Below are positions 17,455-26,061 of a stretch of 43,784 bases of DNA, piece by piece. The notes below the pieces were generated by a model that was not told the DNA's origin, made no database searches, and saw nothing but the letters and a program-made list of their open reading frames with translations. Origin of the DNA: Bacteroidetes bacterium HGW-Bacteroidetes-1 (GTDB lineage: Bacteria; Bacteroidota; Bacteroidia; Bacteroidales; F082); the NCBI GenBank assembly GCA_002842755.1, contig PHDU01000025.1, positions 1-43,784 of the forward strand, given 5' to 3'. How positions within the stretch are numbered: position 1 is the stretch's first letter; each line of letters starts with the position of its first letter. The position numbers and the translations under genes were made by a program.

Positions 17455-20400
17455 TTATATTTTATGCAACCAAAAATCAATTTTTTCAAATAATTCCATT
17501 GTTTGTATTGGTTTGGCAAGGTAATCGTCGCAACCAACACTAAGCGCTCTATGTTCGTCTCCGCTCAGGCCATAAGCTGTAATGGCAATAATAGGAAGTT
17601 TAGGTCGAATGGTCTTGATAATCCTTGTGGCTTCATATCCATCCATAACTGGCATTTTAATATCCATTAACACCAGTTGAATGTCATTGTTCTCGTTACA
17701 AATATTTACGGCTTGCTCACCATTATTGGCACGAAGAACCATTGCATTAATCTTTTTCTTAAGAAGCATATTCAAGACCATATAATTGGAATCCTCATCT
17801 TCGGCAATAAGGATAATTGGTTGTGTATTCATATCTGGTGTTTTTATATTTGATTGCTTATCAGTTGATTCAATGGTTAGTGCTTTTGTTGGTATGTTTA
17901 CATAAAAGGTAGTGCCTTTTCTTTTCTCTGACTCAAACCATATCCTGGCATGGAGTAAAGCACATATACTCTTACAGATAGCCAATCCCAAACCGCTTCC
18001 ATCAAATCGCCTTTTATTGCCTTGGTCTTCCTGTACAAAGTTGCCAAAAACATTTGCATGAAAAGCCTTATCAATACCTATCCCGGTGTCTTTTACAGCA
18101 AATTGGATGTTATCACCAAAATATTTAATCTGTAATGTTATGCTCCCGGAAGAGGTAAATTTTACTGCATTTTCAAGTAAATGAAGTAACACTTTCTCAA
18201 CCAATTCTTTATCTGTTCGAATGATGAGTTTTTCTTCAACATTGATAACCTCTAATTGAAATTTCAATTGCTTTTGAGTACATTCAAGTGTAAATTCTTT
18301 TTTTAAAGGTTCCACCAATTGAAAAACGTTCACTTCATCCAGATATACTGGCATATTTCCTGAGTTAAGCAATGAAATATCCATGTACTGTGTGATTGTT
18401 CTAATCAAGCGTTTGGTACTTTGCTGCATTACACCTGCTAGGTCTTCACGTTCAGCTATGGAAATATCAGGATCGGCAAGCAACATTGTTGCACCCATTA
18501 TACCATTGAGGGGAGTGCGCACTTCATGGGAGATATTGTTGAGGAAGGCTGTTTTCAACTGATCGCTGGCCTCAGCTTTTTCTTTTGCCGACAAAAGCTC
18601 CAGATTCATTCTTCGTATCTTATTGTTAGATTCAGAAAGTTCCTCATTTAAAACCTGCAGCTCTTCATTTTGTTGCTGAAGCAGCTCTTCATTCTCAATA
18701 ATTGCCAGTTCAGCTTGTTTTCGCGATGTAATATCATGCATCATTCCAATAATCACTACCTTTCCAGATAATTCAATGCGTACTGTGCTCACCTCAACGT
18801 CTATAATATGGCCATCTTTAGCGTATTGCTGAAACTCATAACGCTGAGGTAAAAATGACCCTTGTTCTCGTAATTTAAAGCGTTTCTGAACGATTTCACG
18901 GCTTTTTTCTGTAAGCAAAACATTGAAATCAAATGAAGCATTGGTCAATTCATCAAAGCTATATCCCACCATGTCAACAAATGCCTTATTGACATAAGTA
19001 AATTGCTTTCCTTCAAGGGTATAAATAGCATCAAAAGCATTCTCAATAAGGCCGCGGAATTTAGTTTCACTTTCCTTTAATGCTTCTGACATTTCACAAT
19101 GTTCGAGCCATAGGTTTATATCAGAAGCAATCTGATCCATTAACTGTTGGTCTTCTATTTGAAAAATCTCTTTACTACAGGAGAAAATCTCAATCTTTCC
19201 CAACTCAGCTCCGTTTACAACAAGAGGTGATTTCAGGTAACCATCACATTGGCTGTTATCTCCTTCAGTGCTAAATATTCTTCCTTTATATTCAATTGAA
19301 ACATTGGTCATAGCAGTTTTATCCAATGTTTCGTATAATAATTTGGGTATCTTTTGCAGCACTTCTTCAGTTGAAATACCGGACTGAATAATCTCGTTTG
19401 TTTTCTTGATACAGGTAAGGTCTTTTACTCTTCTGTTAAGACTTTTTGTACGTTGCTCGACCTGGGTTTCCAACAAAAGCCACCTGTTCCTTATCAGCCC
19501 AACAAGTATTGTAAATATGATGGTTATAAGCAGACCTATGGCTATTATCAGATAAAAATTCAAGTTGCCTTTCTGATCATCATAAAATTTTGTCGAATGG
19601 ATCAAAATTCCATAAAGCTCTCCTACATAAAAAAGTTGCAATTCTAAAAAATAATCAAATTTTTTCAAATGATCAATGCCGTTTTCATAGATATGCGCTT
19701 CCATATGATTTGTGGGCAAAGTTGCAATCCATTCAATTTGAGATAATGAATCATAATTTACCAATTCAACGACGATCATTTCTTTGAGCCATTGTGCTTG
19801 TCTTAAAGTTTCATTTAAAACTCTTTGGGGAGAAACCAATACTGCTACAATACCTTCTATTTCTGTTTTACGTATTGCATCAGATTTAGCTATCAACTTT
19901 CTAACCGGAGTTAAAAGCAATAAATAGTGTTGATCTTCACTCTCCACTAATAAATGTATGATTGATGTGCTCTGCACGATGTTATCACGAAGAACGTTGT
20001 CAATTGTTTTGGTGATTTGTACCTGGATGGCAGGAGAAAATTTCTCCGGAAAATGAAATCCATCATCTGAATGATGGTTATACTTCATAACAAATGCTTT
20101 CTTAGAACTACTATTAATGCGTAATTGGTTGTCAGAAAATGAATCATTTTCTGCCTCAAAGTAAGCAATTGATTCAACAGTAATGTCATTCATCAAGTAA
20201 GAAGAAAACGATTCAAATTCGTCTGAACTTACAAACTCACTATTTTCAATATAAGTTCTGAAAGTTTCTATACCATTTCTAATCTTTGCAAAGGATGAAC
20301 GTATTGAAGAAGCCTGATTTTTTGCGTTATTTTGAAAGCTAACTTCATTTTCGCGATAAATAAATTCTTTGTAATAATCTAAAATATAGAAAGTAACAAG

Positions 20401-21090
20401 GATTCCAAGCAACAAGATTCCAATAGTTTCGGTGTGTCTCATTTTTTTTCGGATAGTAATATTCTGACGGTCGCGCCAGGCAATCACTCCAATGAATAGT
20501 AAAATGACTATGACGAAAAAAACAGATGACCAAATTGAGATCAGACGTACCCTCTTAATTTCGCTTTTTATTGGGGCGGCAGGCACGTCCATTGCAGCTA
20601 CCACTTTAACATTGTCGCTGTCTTTATCTAGAATCGGCATCAAAACCGTAAATACCATCTTTTGGTCAGGTTGCATGTATTCGGTGATTGCGATTTGAGC
20701 ATTTACAAAAACCTTTTGTACAATTGAATCGGAAAATGAAAGCGCATTACCCACGTTATTATTGAGTTCTGATTTCGAAGAAATAAAAACAATCGGAACA
20801 CCGTCCTTGAGTGATAAGCCATATATTCGGGTATCAGGAAAGTGCTTTTGATAGGCAGTGAGTTGAGCATGGAAACGCTGGAATGTAGGTCGGGAATATT
20901 GGTCTTCAAAAACCGCTAATTCGTTTAGTGCCTCTATATTAATAGCATCAATAAAATTTGATAGCTCATTTATCAATTCTTTTTGTGTATGCTTTTCAAA
21001 GTTTTTTACACGCCAATCTGCAATTTTAATAATAGCAGCTATTAATAGTGCTGTTAATCCCAGAATCAATATAAATTTTGCTCTCTTCAT
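17455..21090 (-). CDS. large hybrid histidine kinase with two extracytoplasmic sensors, GAF-like, PAS, HisKA, HATPase, REC
   Basis: 1211 residues. TM segments near 6-24, 183-205, 221-240 and 512-532 enclose two periplasmic regions: 25-182 (Cache-like) and 241-511 (CHASE-like; SSIRSSFAKIRNGIETFRTYIENS...FESFSSYLM). Inside the cell follow a probable GAF domain (560-665), a PAS domain (675-795; NAFDAIYTLEGKQFTYVNKAF ... IIGMMHDITSRKQAE), a coiled coil, HisKA with His855 in FLNNISHEVRTPLNG, the ATPase domain (HLLENAVKFTSSG, DTGIGID, GSGLGLAICKSI) and a receiver with Asp1143 in LVLMDIKMPVMDG. Four sensory modules on one kinase are many. It is the first gene of the operon, behind a near-consensus promoter. 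The domain names for the two outer regions are by pattern, not by search. Confidence 0.9.
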   Translation of the reverse strand: MKRAKFILILGLTALLIAAIIKIADWRVKNFEKHTQKELINELSNFIDAINIEALNELAVFEDQYSRPTFQRFHAQLTAYQKHFPDTRIYGLSLKDGVPIVFISSKSELNNNVGNALSFSDSIVQKVFVNAQIAITEYMQPDQKMVFTVLMPILDKDSDNVKVVAAMDVPAAPIKSEIKRVRLISIWSSVFFVIVILLFIGVIAWRDRQNITIRKKMRHTETIGILLLGILVTFYILDYYKEFIYRENEVSFQNNAKNQASSIRSSFAKIRNGIETFRTYIENSEFVSSDEFESFSSYLMNDITVESIAYFEAENDSFSDNQLRINSSSKKAFVMKYNHHSDDGFHFPEKFSPAIQVQITKTIDNVLRDNIVQSTSIIHLLVESEDQHYLLLLTPVRKLIAKSDAIRKTEIEGIVAVLVSPQRVLNETLRQAQWLKEMIVVELVNYDSLSQIEWIATLPTNHMEAHIYENGIDHLKKFDYFLELQLFYVGELYGILIHSTKFYDDQKGNLNFYLIIAIGLLITIIFTILVGLIRNRWLLLETQVEQRTKSLNRRVKDLTCIKKTNEIIQSGISTEEVLQKIPKLLYETLDKTAMTNVSIEYKGRIFSTEGDNSQCDGYLKSPLVVNGAELGKIEIFSCSKEIFQIEDQQLMDQIASDINLWLEHCEMSEALKESETKFRGLIENAFDAIYTLEGKQFTYVNKAFVDMVGYSFDELTNASFDFNVLLTEKSREIVQKRFKLREQGSFLPQRYEFQQYAKDGHIIDVEVSTVRIELSGKVVIIGMMHDITSRKQAELAIIENEELLQQQNEELQVLNEELSESNNKIRRMNLELLSAKEKAEASDQLKTAFLNNISHEVRTPLNGIMGATMLLADPDISIAEREDLAGVMQQSTKRLIRTITQYMDISLLNSGNMPVYLDEVNVFQLVEPLKKEFTLECTQKQLKFQLEVINVEEKLIIRTDKELVEKVLLHLLENAVKFTSSGSITLQIKYFGDNIQFAVKDTGIGIDKAFHANVFGNFVQEDQGNKRRFDGSGLGLAICKSICALLHARIWFESEKRKGTTFYVNIPTKALTIESTDKQSNIKTPDMNTQPIILIAEDEDSNYMVLNMLLKKKINAMVLRANNGEQAVNICNENNDIQLVLMDIKMPVMDGYEATRIIKTIRPKLPIIAITAYGLSGDEHRALSVGCDDYLAKPIQTMELFEKIDFWLHKI

Positions 21091-21118
21091 TTCTTAAATG
21101 GTCCTTTGTTTTGTTTCG

Positions 21119-21155
21119 TCAGGTAAAAACAAAGCTTCAAATATGCCTTACCTGA
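21119..21155 (-). repeat. inverted repeat in the kinase operon leader
   Basis: TCAGGTAA (21119-21126) and TTACCTGA (21148-21155) are exact 8-base inverted copies separated by 21 bases. They fall between the predicted transcription start (about 21175) and the kinase ATG (21090), so they could be a regulator site or an RNA hairpin. There is no U-run after it, so it is not a terminator. Confidence 0.45.
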
Positions 21156-21181
21156 TTGCTGCAATAACCTATAATAACATC

Positions 21182-21212
21182 CAAAGATAGACTGCTTCGA
21201 TAAGATATCAAA
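21182..21212 (-). promoter_or_regulatory. promoter of the histidine kinase operon
   Basis: On the minus strand TTTG (21212-21209), a 19-base spacer and TATCTTTG (21189-21182) fit the Bacteroidota -33/-7 consensus exactly. It would give a leader of about 85 bases before the large kinase. Confidence 0.65.
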
Positions 21213-21463
21213 ATATTTAGAAAATATTTGTTAGCCAAAATGAATCGATTTATAATTTTTTATTTTGAAGGTTCATGTAAAGCAATAAATTTTTAATAAC
21301 TTTTATCAAACTTTTTTATTTGACTTAATAATTGATGCAAAATTTTCTTTTGACATATGGAACTTTATGCACAGAAAATTAACTGTCAATCTATTGATAC
21401 AATTACTGCAATTTCAATAAATAAGTACATGAATTCATAAATGGTAGATACAAACAAATTCAT

Positions 21464-21471
21464 TAGTTTTG
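21464..21471 (+). promoter_or_regulatory. candidate -7 element (TAGTTTTG) for the M49 peptidase gene
   Basis: TAGTTTTG matches TAnnTTTG and lies 25 bases before the ATG at 21497. The position where -33 should be has ATGG in place of TTTG, so the call is weak. Confidence 0.4.
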
Positions 21472-21496
21472 CCCACTTTATTAATCTTCATTTTTA

Positions 21497-23479
21497 ATGG
21501 CAGAAAAACAACAAGACAATTTTATCTGGCAAACGGAACAATTTGCCGACATCCGCATCCTTCGATATAAAATTAATGGTTTTGAATCGCTTCAAATCAA
21601 TCAGAAATTATTGCTCTGGTACCTTTATAATGCAGCATTGGCTGGAAGAGATATCATTTTTGATCAAAATTATAAATTCAACCTCATCATTCGTAAAACA
21701 CTGGAGGCTATAATAATACATTATCGTGGTGACAGAAATTGTGATGATTGGAAAGCCTTATTGGTTTATATGAAGAGAATCTGGTTTTCAAATGGCATTC
21801 ATCATCATTATTCGATGGAGAAGTTTTTACCTGAATTTTCGGAAGATTTCTTCCGTGAAGTCTATCATGATCTTCATGATGATCAGTTGCCAATTCATGC
21901 TTTACAAACCGCATCAGAGCTTCTGGAACAGATTGTTCCGCTGATGTATGACCCTTCTATTGCTCCCAAACGCGTTAATCAGGAGAAAGGAACCGACCTT
22001 GTAGAAAATTCGGCATGTAATTTTTATGAAGGTGTAAGTCAGGCAGAGGCGGAATCATTTTACGCTTCTATAAATAACCTTGATGATGAGGAACCAGTAT
22101 CTACAGGTTTAAACAGCAAACTTATTAAGGTAAACGGACAAATAAAAGAATTGGTTTACAAAGCTGATGGTCGCTATGGTAAAGCAATCCGAAGAATTGT
22201 AATCTGGCTCGAGAAATCAAAAACATATGCGGAAAGCGAGCTGCAGAGACAAATCATTGATAAACTCATTGAGTTTTATGAAACAGGAAATCTTCGGGTT
22301 TTTGATGAATACAGCATTTTATGGGTAAAAGATACAGACTCTGAAGTTGACTTTGTAAACGGTTTTATCGAAGTATATGGAGACCCGCTTGGGTATCACG
22401 GCTCATGGCAATCTGTAGTTTCAATTCGTGATGAGGAGGCTACCAGGCGTTTTAGCCTTATCAGTGAACTTGCAGGCTGGTGCGAACTGAATTCTCCCAT
22501 CGCAAAGGAACATAAGCGTGATGATGCACAAGGAATCAGCTATAAAGTGATTCAGGTTATTGTAGAATCTGGCGACAACGCTCCGTCCTCACCTATTGGT
22601 GTAAATCTTCCTAATGCTGACTGGATAAGATCGCTGCACGGATCAAAATCGGTCTCACTCGGTAATATTGAACATTCTTATGAGATGGCATCGCGCAACA
22701 CAGGTAGTATTGAAGCGTTTTACCTGCCCGAACAACAGGAGCGAGTTCGTAATTTTGGACCTTTGGCATCACAGATTCATACAGGACTTCATGAAGTGAT
22801 AGGCCATGGTAGTGGAAAAATTTTGCCTGGAGTTGGAACTCCCAAAGAAACCCTGAAAAGCTACTCAAATACTATTGAAGAAGCGCGCGCCGATCTTGTT
22901 GCTTTGTATTTCATGTTGGATGACAAATTGATCGAAACTGGCCTTATTGATTCAGATGAGGTTGGTAAGGCTGAATATGACAGTTTTATGCTGAATGGAA
23001 TGATGCGTCAATTGGTTCGTGTTGAAGCAGGTAAACAATTGGAAGAAAGCCATATGCGCAACAGACAACTCATTGCCATGTGGGCTTACGAAAAAGGCTT
23101 GAGTGAAAAGATTGTGGAGAAAGTGGTTTTGGATGGAAAAACGTTTTTCAGGATTAATGATTATCCCAGGTTAAGATATCTATTCGGGATGCTATTGCAC
23201 GAAATTCAACGCATTAAGTCAGAAGGGGACTATGAAGCCGCTAGAAATCTGGTTGAAAACTATGGTGTTAAAGTAGATTCTGTACTTCATCAGGAGGTGC
23301 TTGAGCGATGGAAAATGCTAAATATTGCGCCCTTTGCCGGATTCATTCAGCCACAGCTGAATACGATAAAAACAGATGGTAAGATTGTTGATGTTTTTGT
23401 AAGCTATCCTGATGATTTTACTGCTCAAATGATGGATTATGGAAGGTATCATTCTTTTCTTTCAGCAATGAATGATTGA
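21497..23479 (+). CDS. dipeptidyl-peptidase III (M49 family zinc metallopeptidase)
   Basis: Removes dipeptides from the N terminus of short peptides. 660 residues. The family's six-residue zinc motif HEXXGH is HEVIGH at 432-437, and the second motif is EEARAD at 461-466, whose second Glu (462) should be the third zinc ligand. The two motifs are about 30 residues apart, closer than in the human enzyme and like the form I recall from Bacteroides. There is no signal peptide or lipobox, so it is probably cytoplasmic, where it would finish the breakdown of imported or recycled peptides. It stands alone on the plus strand, convergent with the DNA glycosylase gene; I see no terminator in the 48 bases between them. 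Confidence 0.93.
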   Translation: MAEKQQDNFIWQTEQFADIRILRYKINGFESLQINQKLLLWYLYNAALAGRDIIFDQNYKFNLIIRKTLEAIIIHYRGDRNCDDWKALLVYMKRIWFSNGIHHHYSMEKFLPEFSEDFFREVYHDLHDDQLPIHALQTASELLEQIVPLMYDPSIAPKRVNQEKGTDLVENSACNFYEGVSQAEAESFYASINNLDDEEPVSTGLNSKLIKVNGQIKELVYKADGRYGKAIRRIVIWLEKSKTYAESELQRQIIDKLIEFYETGNLRVFDEYSILWVKDTDSEVDFVNGFIEVYGDPLGYHGSWQSVVSIRDEEATRRFSLISELAGWCELNSPIAKEHKRDDAQGISYKVIQVIVESGDNAPSSPIGVNLPNADWIRSLHGSKSVSLGNIEHSYEMASRNTGSIEAFYLPEQQERVRNFGPLASQIHTGLHEVIGHGSGKILPGVGTPKETLKSYSNTIEEARADLVALYFMLDDKLIETGLIDSDEVGKAEYDSFMLNGMMRQLVRVEAGKQLEESHMRNRQLIAMWAYEKGLSEKIVEKVVLDGKTFFRINDYPRLRYLFGMLLHEIQRIKSEGDYEAARNLVENYGVKVDSVLHQEVLERWKMLNIAPFAGFIQPQLNTIKTDGKIVDVFVSYPDDFTAQMMDYGRYHSFLSAMND

Positions 23480-23527
23480 TGCGCTGAATCTAAGGTTGAT
23501 TATCTCAATTTATTTGAATCCATTCTT

Positions 23528-24109
23528 TTAAGGGTTCCACACAAAACGGTAAGGGAGGAAGGTGTCTTCACCTGCATAATCAATTCCAATGCGTTTTGTG
23601 GCCTCAATGTGTCCGGCAATCTTATCATTTTTATCGAACCAGATATGACCTTCTTCCAGAAGTGTACCGTTATACCTTCCATCAATACCCATTGCTTTGG
23701 TTAATTTAGCCGGCCCGTTGGCTATCTCACGAAAAGGGATATGCAGGCCTCTGCGATTCTGCATTGTTTTAATCCCTTCTATAGGAATCATTCCGCGAAT
23801 TAGTACCGCATGAGGAGTTCCTCTTTTGGCAGTAACAATATTAAAAAGAAAATGCATTCCATAGCAAAAATAAATATAAGCTATTCCACCTGGCTCATAC
23901 ATTACAGCAGTTCGTGACGTGAATCTTCCACCATAAGCATGAGAAGCTTTGTCAGTTACCCCTTCATAAGCTTCAGTCTCTGTAACCACTCCAACACAAT
24001 GCGCTCCATCAATCTGTGTATGAAATCGACTGCCAATTAAATCCTTTGCCAGAAATACAACATCATCCTGCTGAAAATAATTTTGATCAAGTACCATCTT
24101 ATGCAGCAA
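23528..24109 (-). CDS. 3-methyladenine DNA glycosylase (AAG/MPG family)
   Basis: Removes alkylated purines such as 3-methyladenine and hypoxanthine to start base-excision repair. The 193-residue length is normal for bacterial AAG. Conserved parts: DLIGSRF near the N terminus, VVTETEAYEGVTDKASHAY with the catalytic Glu, RTAVMYEPGGIAYIYFCYGMHFLFNIVT and AVLIRGMIPIEG. The start at 24109 is 3 bases from the recQ stop; Met5 (24097) is an alternative. It is the last gene of the run that contains recQ, so the two repair genes are probably cotranscribed. Confidence 0.93.
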   Translation of the reverse strand: MLHKMVLDQNYFQQDDVVFLAKDLIGSRFHTQIDGAHCVGVVTETEAYEGVTDKASHAYGGRFTSRTAVMYEPGGIAYIYFCYGMHFLFNIVTAKRGTPHAVLIRGMIPIEGIKTMQNRRGLHIPFREIANGPAKLTKAMGIDGRYNGTLLEEGHIWFDKNDKIAGHIEATKRIGIDYAGEDTFLPYRFVWNP

Positions 24110-24112
24110 ATT

Positions 24113-26044
24113 TCAATCTTCTATATCAAGTTGTCTTCTAAACATAAGATGCTCATGTTCATCTTTAATCAGTATTTTATTATCGAGCATCCAACGGATG
24201 GCCTCCATTACTTTCTCTTCAGGATATTGTGATACTATAGATACTGCCTCAAAAAGGGGAAAAGATCGGATAGAGAGATTGCTTTTTAGCATGTTTCTGA
24301 TATTAGAAAACTCTATATCAGTAAGTTGAAGCTTGTTTCGATTGGTACATACATCACATTTTCCGCATCGACGGTCGTACTTTTCACCAAAATAAGCCAA
24401 CAATTGGAGACTGCGGCACTGATCATTATTGTAAACAAAATCAATGACGGACTGTAAACGAGTCGCAGCAGCTTTTTTGCGATCGGCGTAATTTTCACGA
24501 CTCAGTCTTAAATCATTAGAATCGCTCCTTTCGCTCAGAAAAACCAATTGTGCTTTGTCTTTTTTTGGAATATAGGTTATGAAAGATAGCTTTTGAAGGG
24601 TGTTAAGATATTGAATGACGTCTTCAAGTTTCATTCCTGTTTTACGGGATATTTCTTCTTCGTTAACTGGGATAAAATCAGTAAACAGACCTGGATAGGA
24701 GCGAAGTAAAACTTTGATGAAAGCATCATATGAAGGCTTTTCAATTTGAAAACGGTATAAATCTTCTCTACCAGCTTTTACATATAATCTAGCTGAAGAA
24801 CGCAAACCCTCAGTCATCATTAGCATACCCTCTTTTTCCAATAATTGAAATGTGCTATACACTTCAAGTACAGAAAAATTATATGTTTTGGCAAAACCTG
24901 TCAGATCAAAATCGAATCCACGGTCTTTTCCGCCACCCACTGGTAACTGAAGGAAATTTCCAAGAGCCTGATAAATAGCCTTTATTTGTTTGAGCTCCGG
25001 GAAAGAAGATTCGAAGTTTGATTTCAGCTGTTTGACATCCTGATCGGCAACCAATAAAAAAGCGCGGGATTCTTTGCCATCTCTGCCTCCACGACCGGCT
25101 TCCTGGAAATAGGCTTCCATACTGTCAGGTAAATCCACGTGTACAACCAATCGAACATCGGGTTTATCAATCCCCATACCAAATGCATTGGTAGCTACCA
25201 TCACTTTAAAATGTCCTTTCATCCAGGCTGACTGTCTTTCATCGCGCTGGCGTGCATCAAGTCCTGCATGATAGTAGGTAGCTAAAATTCCTTTTGAACT
25301 TAAATAATCAGCAATTTCCCTTGTGCGCCTTCTGTTTCTTACATATACAATGCCACTTCCAGATGACATGCCCTGAAAAAGCCTTAAAAGTGTACCAAAT
25401 TTATCAGGGTGATTTATAACGTTATACGTTAGGTTTTTACGTTCATAACTGGTTTGGAAAACATAAGATGATCGGAAATGAAGCTTTTTTTGGATATCAA
25501 TAACAACATCAGGAGTTGCAGTGGCCGTAAGCGCTAAAACAGGTACATTTGGCAAATAGGGACGGATGTTTGCAATTTGAAGGTAGGGTGGTCTGAAATC
25601 ATAACCCCATTGTGAAATGCAGTGCGACTCATCTACAGCAATTATGTTGATCTTCATCCGCTTCAAGAGCTCCATAAAACGATCTGTAATCAGACGTTCA
25701 GGCGATACATATAAGAATTTAAGTTTTCCGAAAACGCTCTGATTGTATATAATCTCAAGCTCGTTGTAATGCATCCCAGAATAGACGGCGGCCGCTGGTA
25801 TTCCAATCTTCTTTAAATGTTGTACCTGATCTTTCATCAAAGCAATGAGAGGTGTAACAACAAGGCAAAGCCCATCCAGAACAAGAGCAGGCACCTGAAA
25901 GCACACTGATTTGCCTCCTCCGGTTGGTAACAATGCCAGTGTATCGTTTCCGGCTATTACAGAATCGACAATCTCCTCCTGCATGGGTCTGAATGAACCA
26001 TATCCCCAGTACTTAATCAATACATCTCTTGCCTGCTTGCTCAT
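24113..26044 (-). CDS. recQ: RecQ-family ATP-dependent DNA helicase, short form
   Basis: 3'-5' DNA helicase of recombination and repair. 643 residues. Motif 0 is WGYGSFRPMQEEIV; Walker A is LLPTGGGKSVCFQVP with Lys45; Walker B is AVDESHCISQWGYDFRPPYL; motif III is LALTATATP; motifs V/VI are VATNAFGMGIDKPDVR and QEAGRGGRDG. A zinc-binding cluster lies near 555-582 (CRSLQLLAYFG then RRCGKCDVC). About 200 residues separate the helicase from the zinc cluster, and no HRDC domain is recognisable at the C terminus, so this is the shorter RecQ type; a full-length RecQ may exist elsewhere in the genome. It begins 17 bases after the upstream kinase gene. Confidence 0.93.
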   Translation of the reverse strand: MSKQARDVLIKYWGYGSFRPMQEEIVDSVIAGNDTLALLPTGGGKSVCFQVPALVLDGLCLVVTPLIALMKDQVQHLKKIGIPAAAVYSGMHYNELEIIYNQSVFGKLKFLYVSPERLITDRFMELLKRMKINIIAVDESHCISQWGYDFRPPYLQIANIRPYLPNVPVLALTATATPDVVIDIQKKLHFRSSYVFQTSYERKNLTYNVINHPDKFGTLLRLFQGMSSGSGIVYVRNRRRTREIADYLSSKGILATYYHAGLDARQRDERQSAWMKGHFKVMVATNAFGMGIDKPDVRLVVHVDLPDSMEAYFQEAGRGGRDGKESRAFLLVADQDVKQLKSNFESSFPELKQIKAIYQALGNFLQLPVGGGKDRGFDFDLTGFAKTYNFSVLEVYSTFQLLEKEGMLMMTEGLRSSARLYVKAGREDLYRFQIEKPSYDAFIKVLLRSYPGLFTDFIPVNEEEISRKTGMKLEDVIQYLNTLQKLSFITYIPKKDKAQLVFLSERSDSNDLRLSRENYADRKKAAATRLQSVIDFVYNNDQCRSLQLLAYFGEKYDRRCGKCDVCTNRNKLQLTDIEFSNIRNMLKSNLSIRSFPLFEAVSIVSQYPEEKVMEAIRWMLDNKILIKDEHEHLMFRRQLDIED

Positions 26045-26061
26045 GTATTGTTTCGTGGTAT

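Larger units (their letters stand above)
21091..21496. other. divergent intergenic region between the kinase operon and the M49 gene
   Basis: This 406-base region holds the kinase operon promoter (21182-21212), an inverted repeat in its leader (21119-21155) and a candidate -7 element for the M49 gene (21464-21471). The AT-rich middle, about 21213-21460, shows no ORF, RNA or repeat that I can support. Confidence 0.6.
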
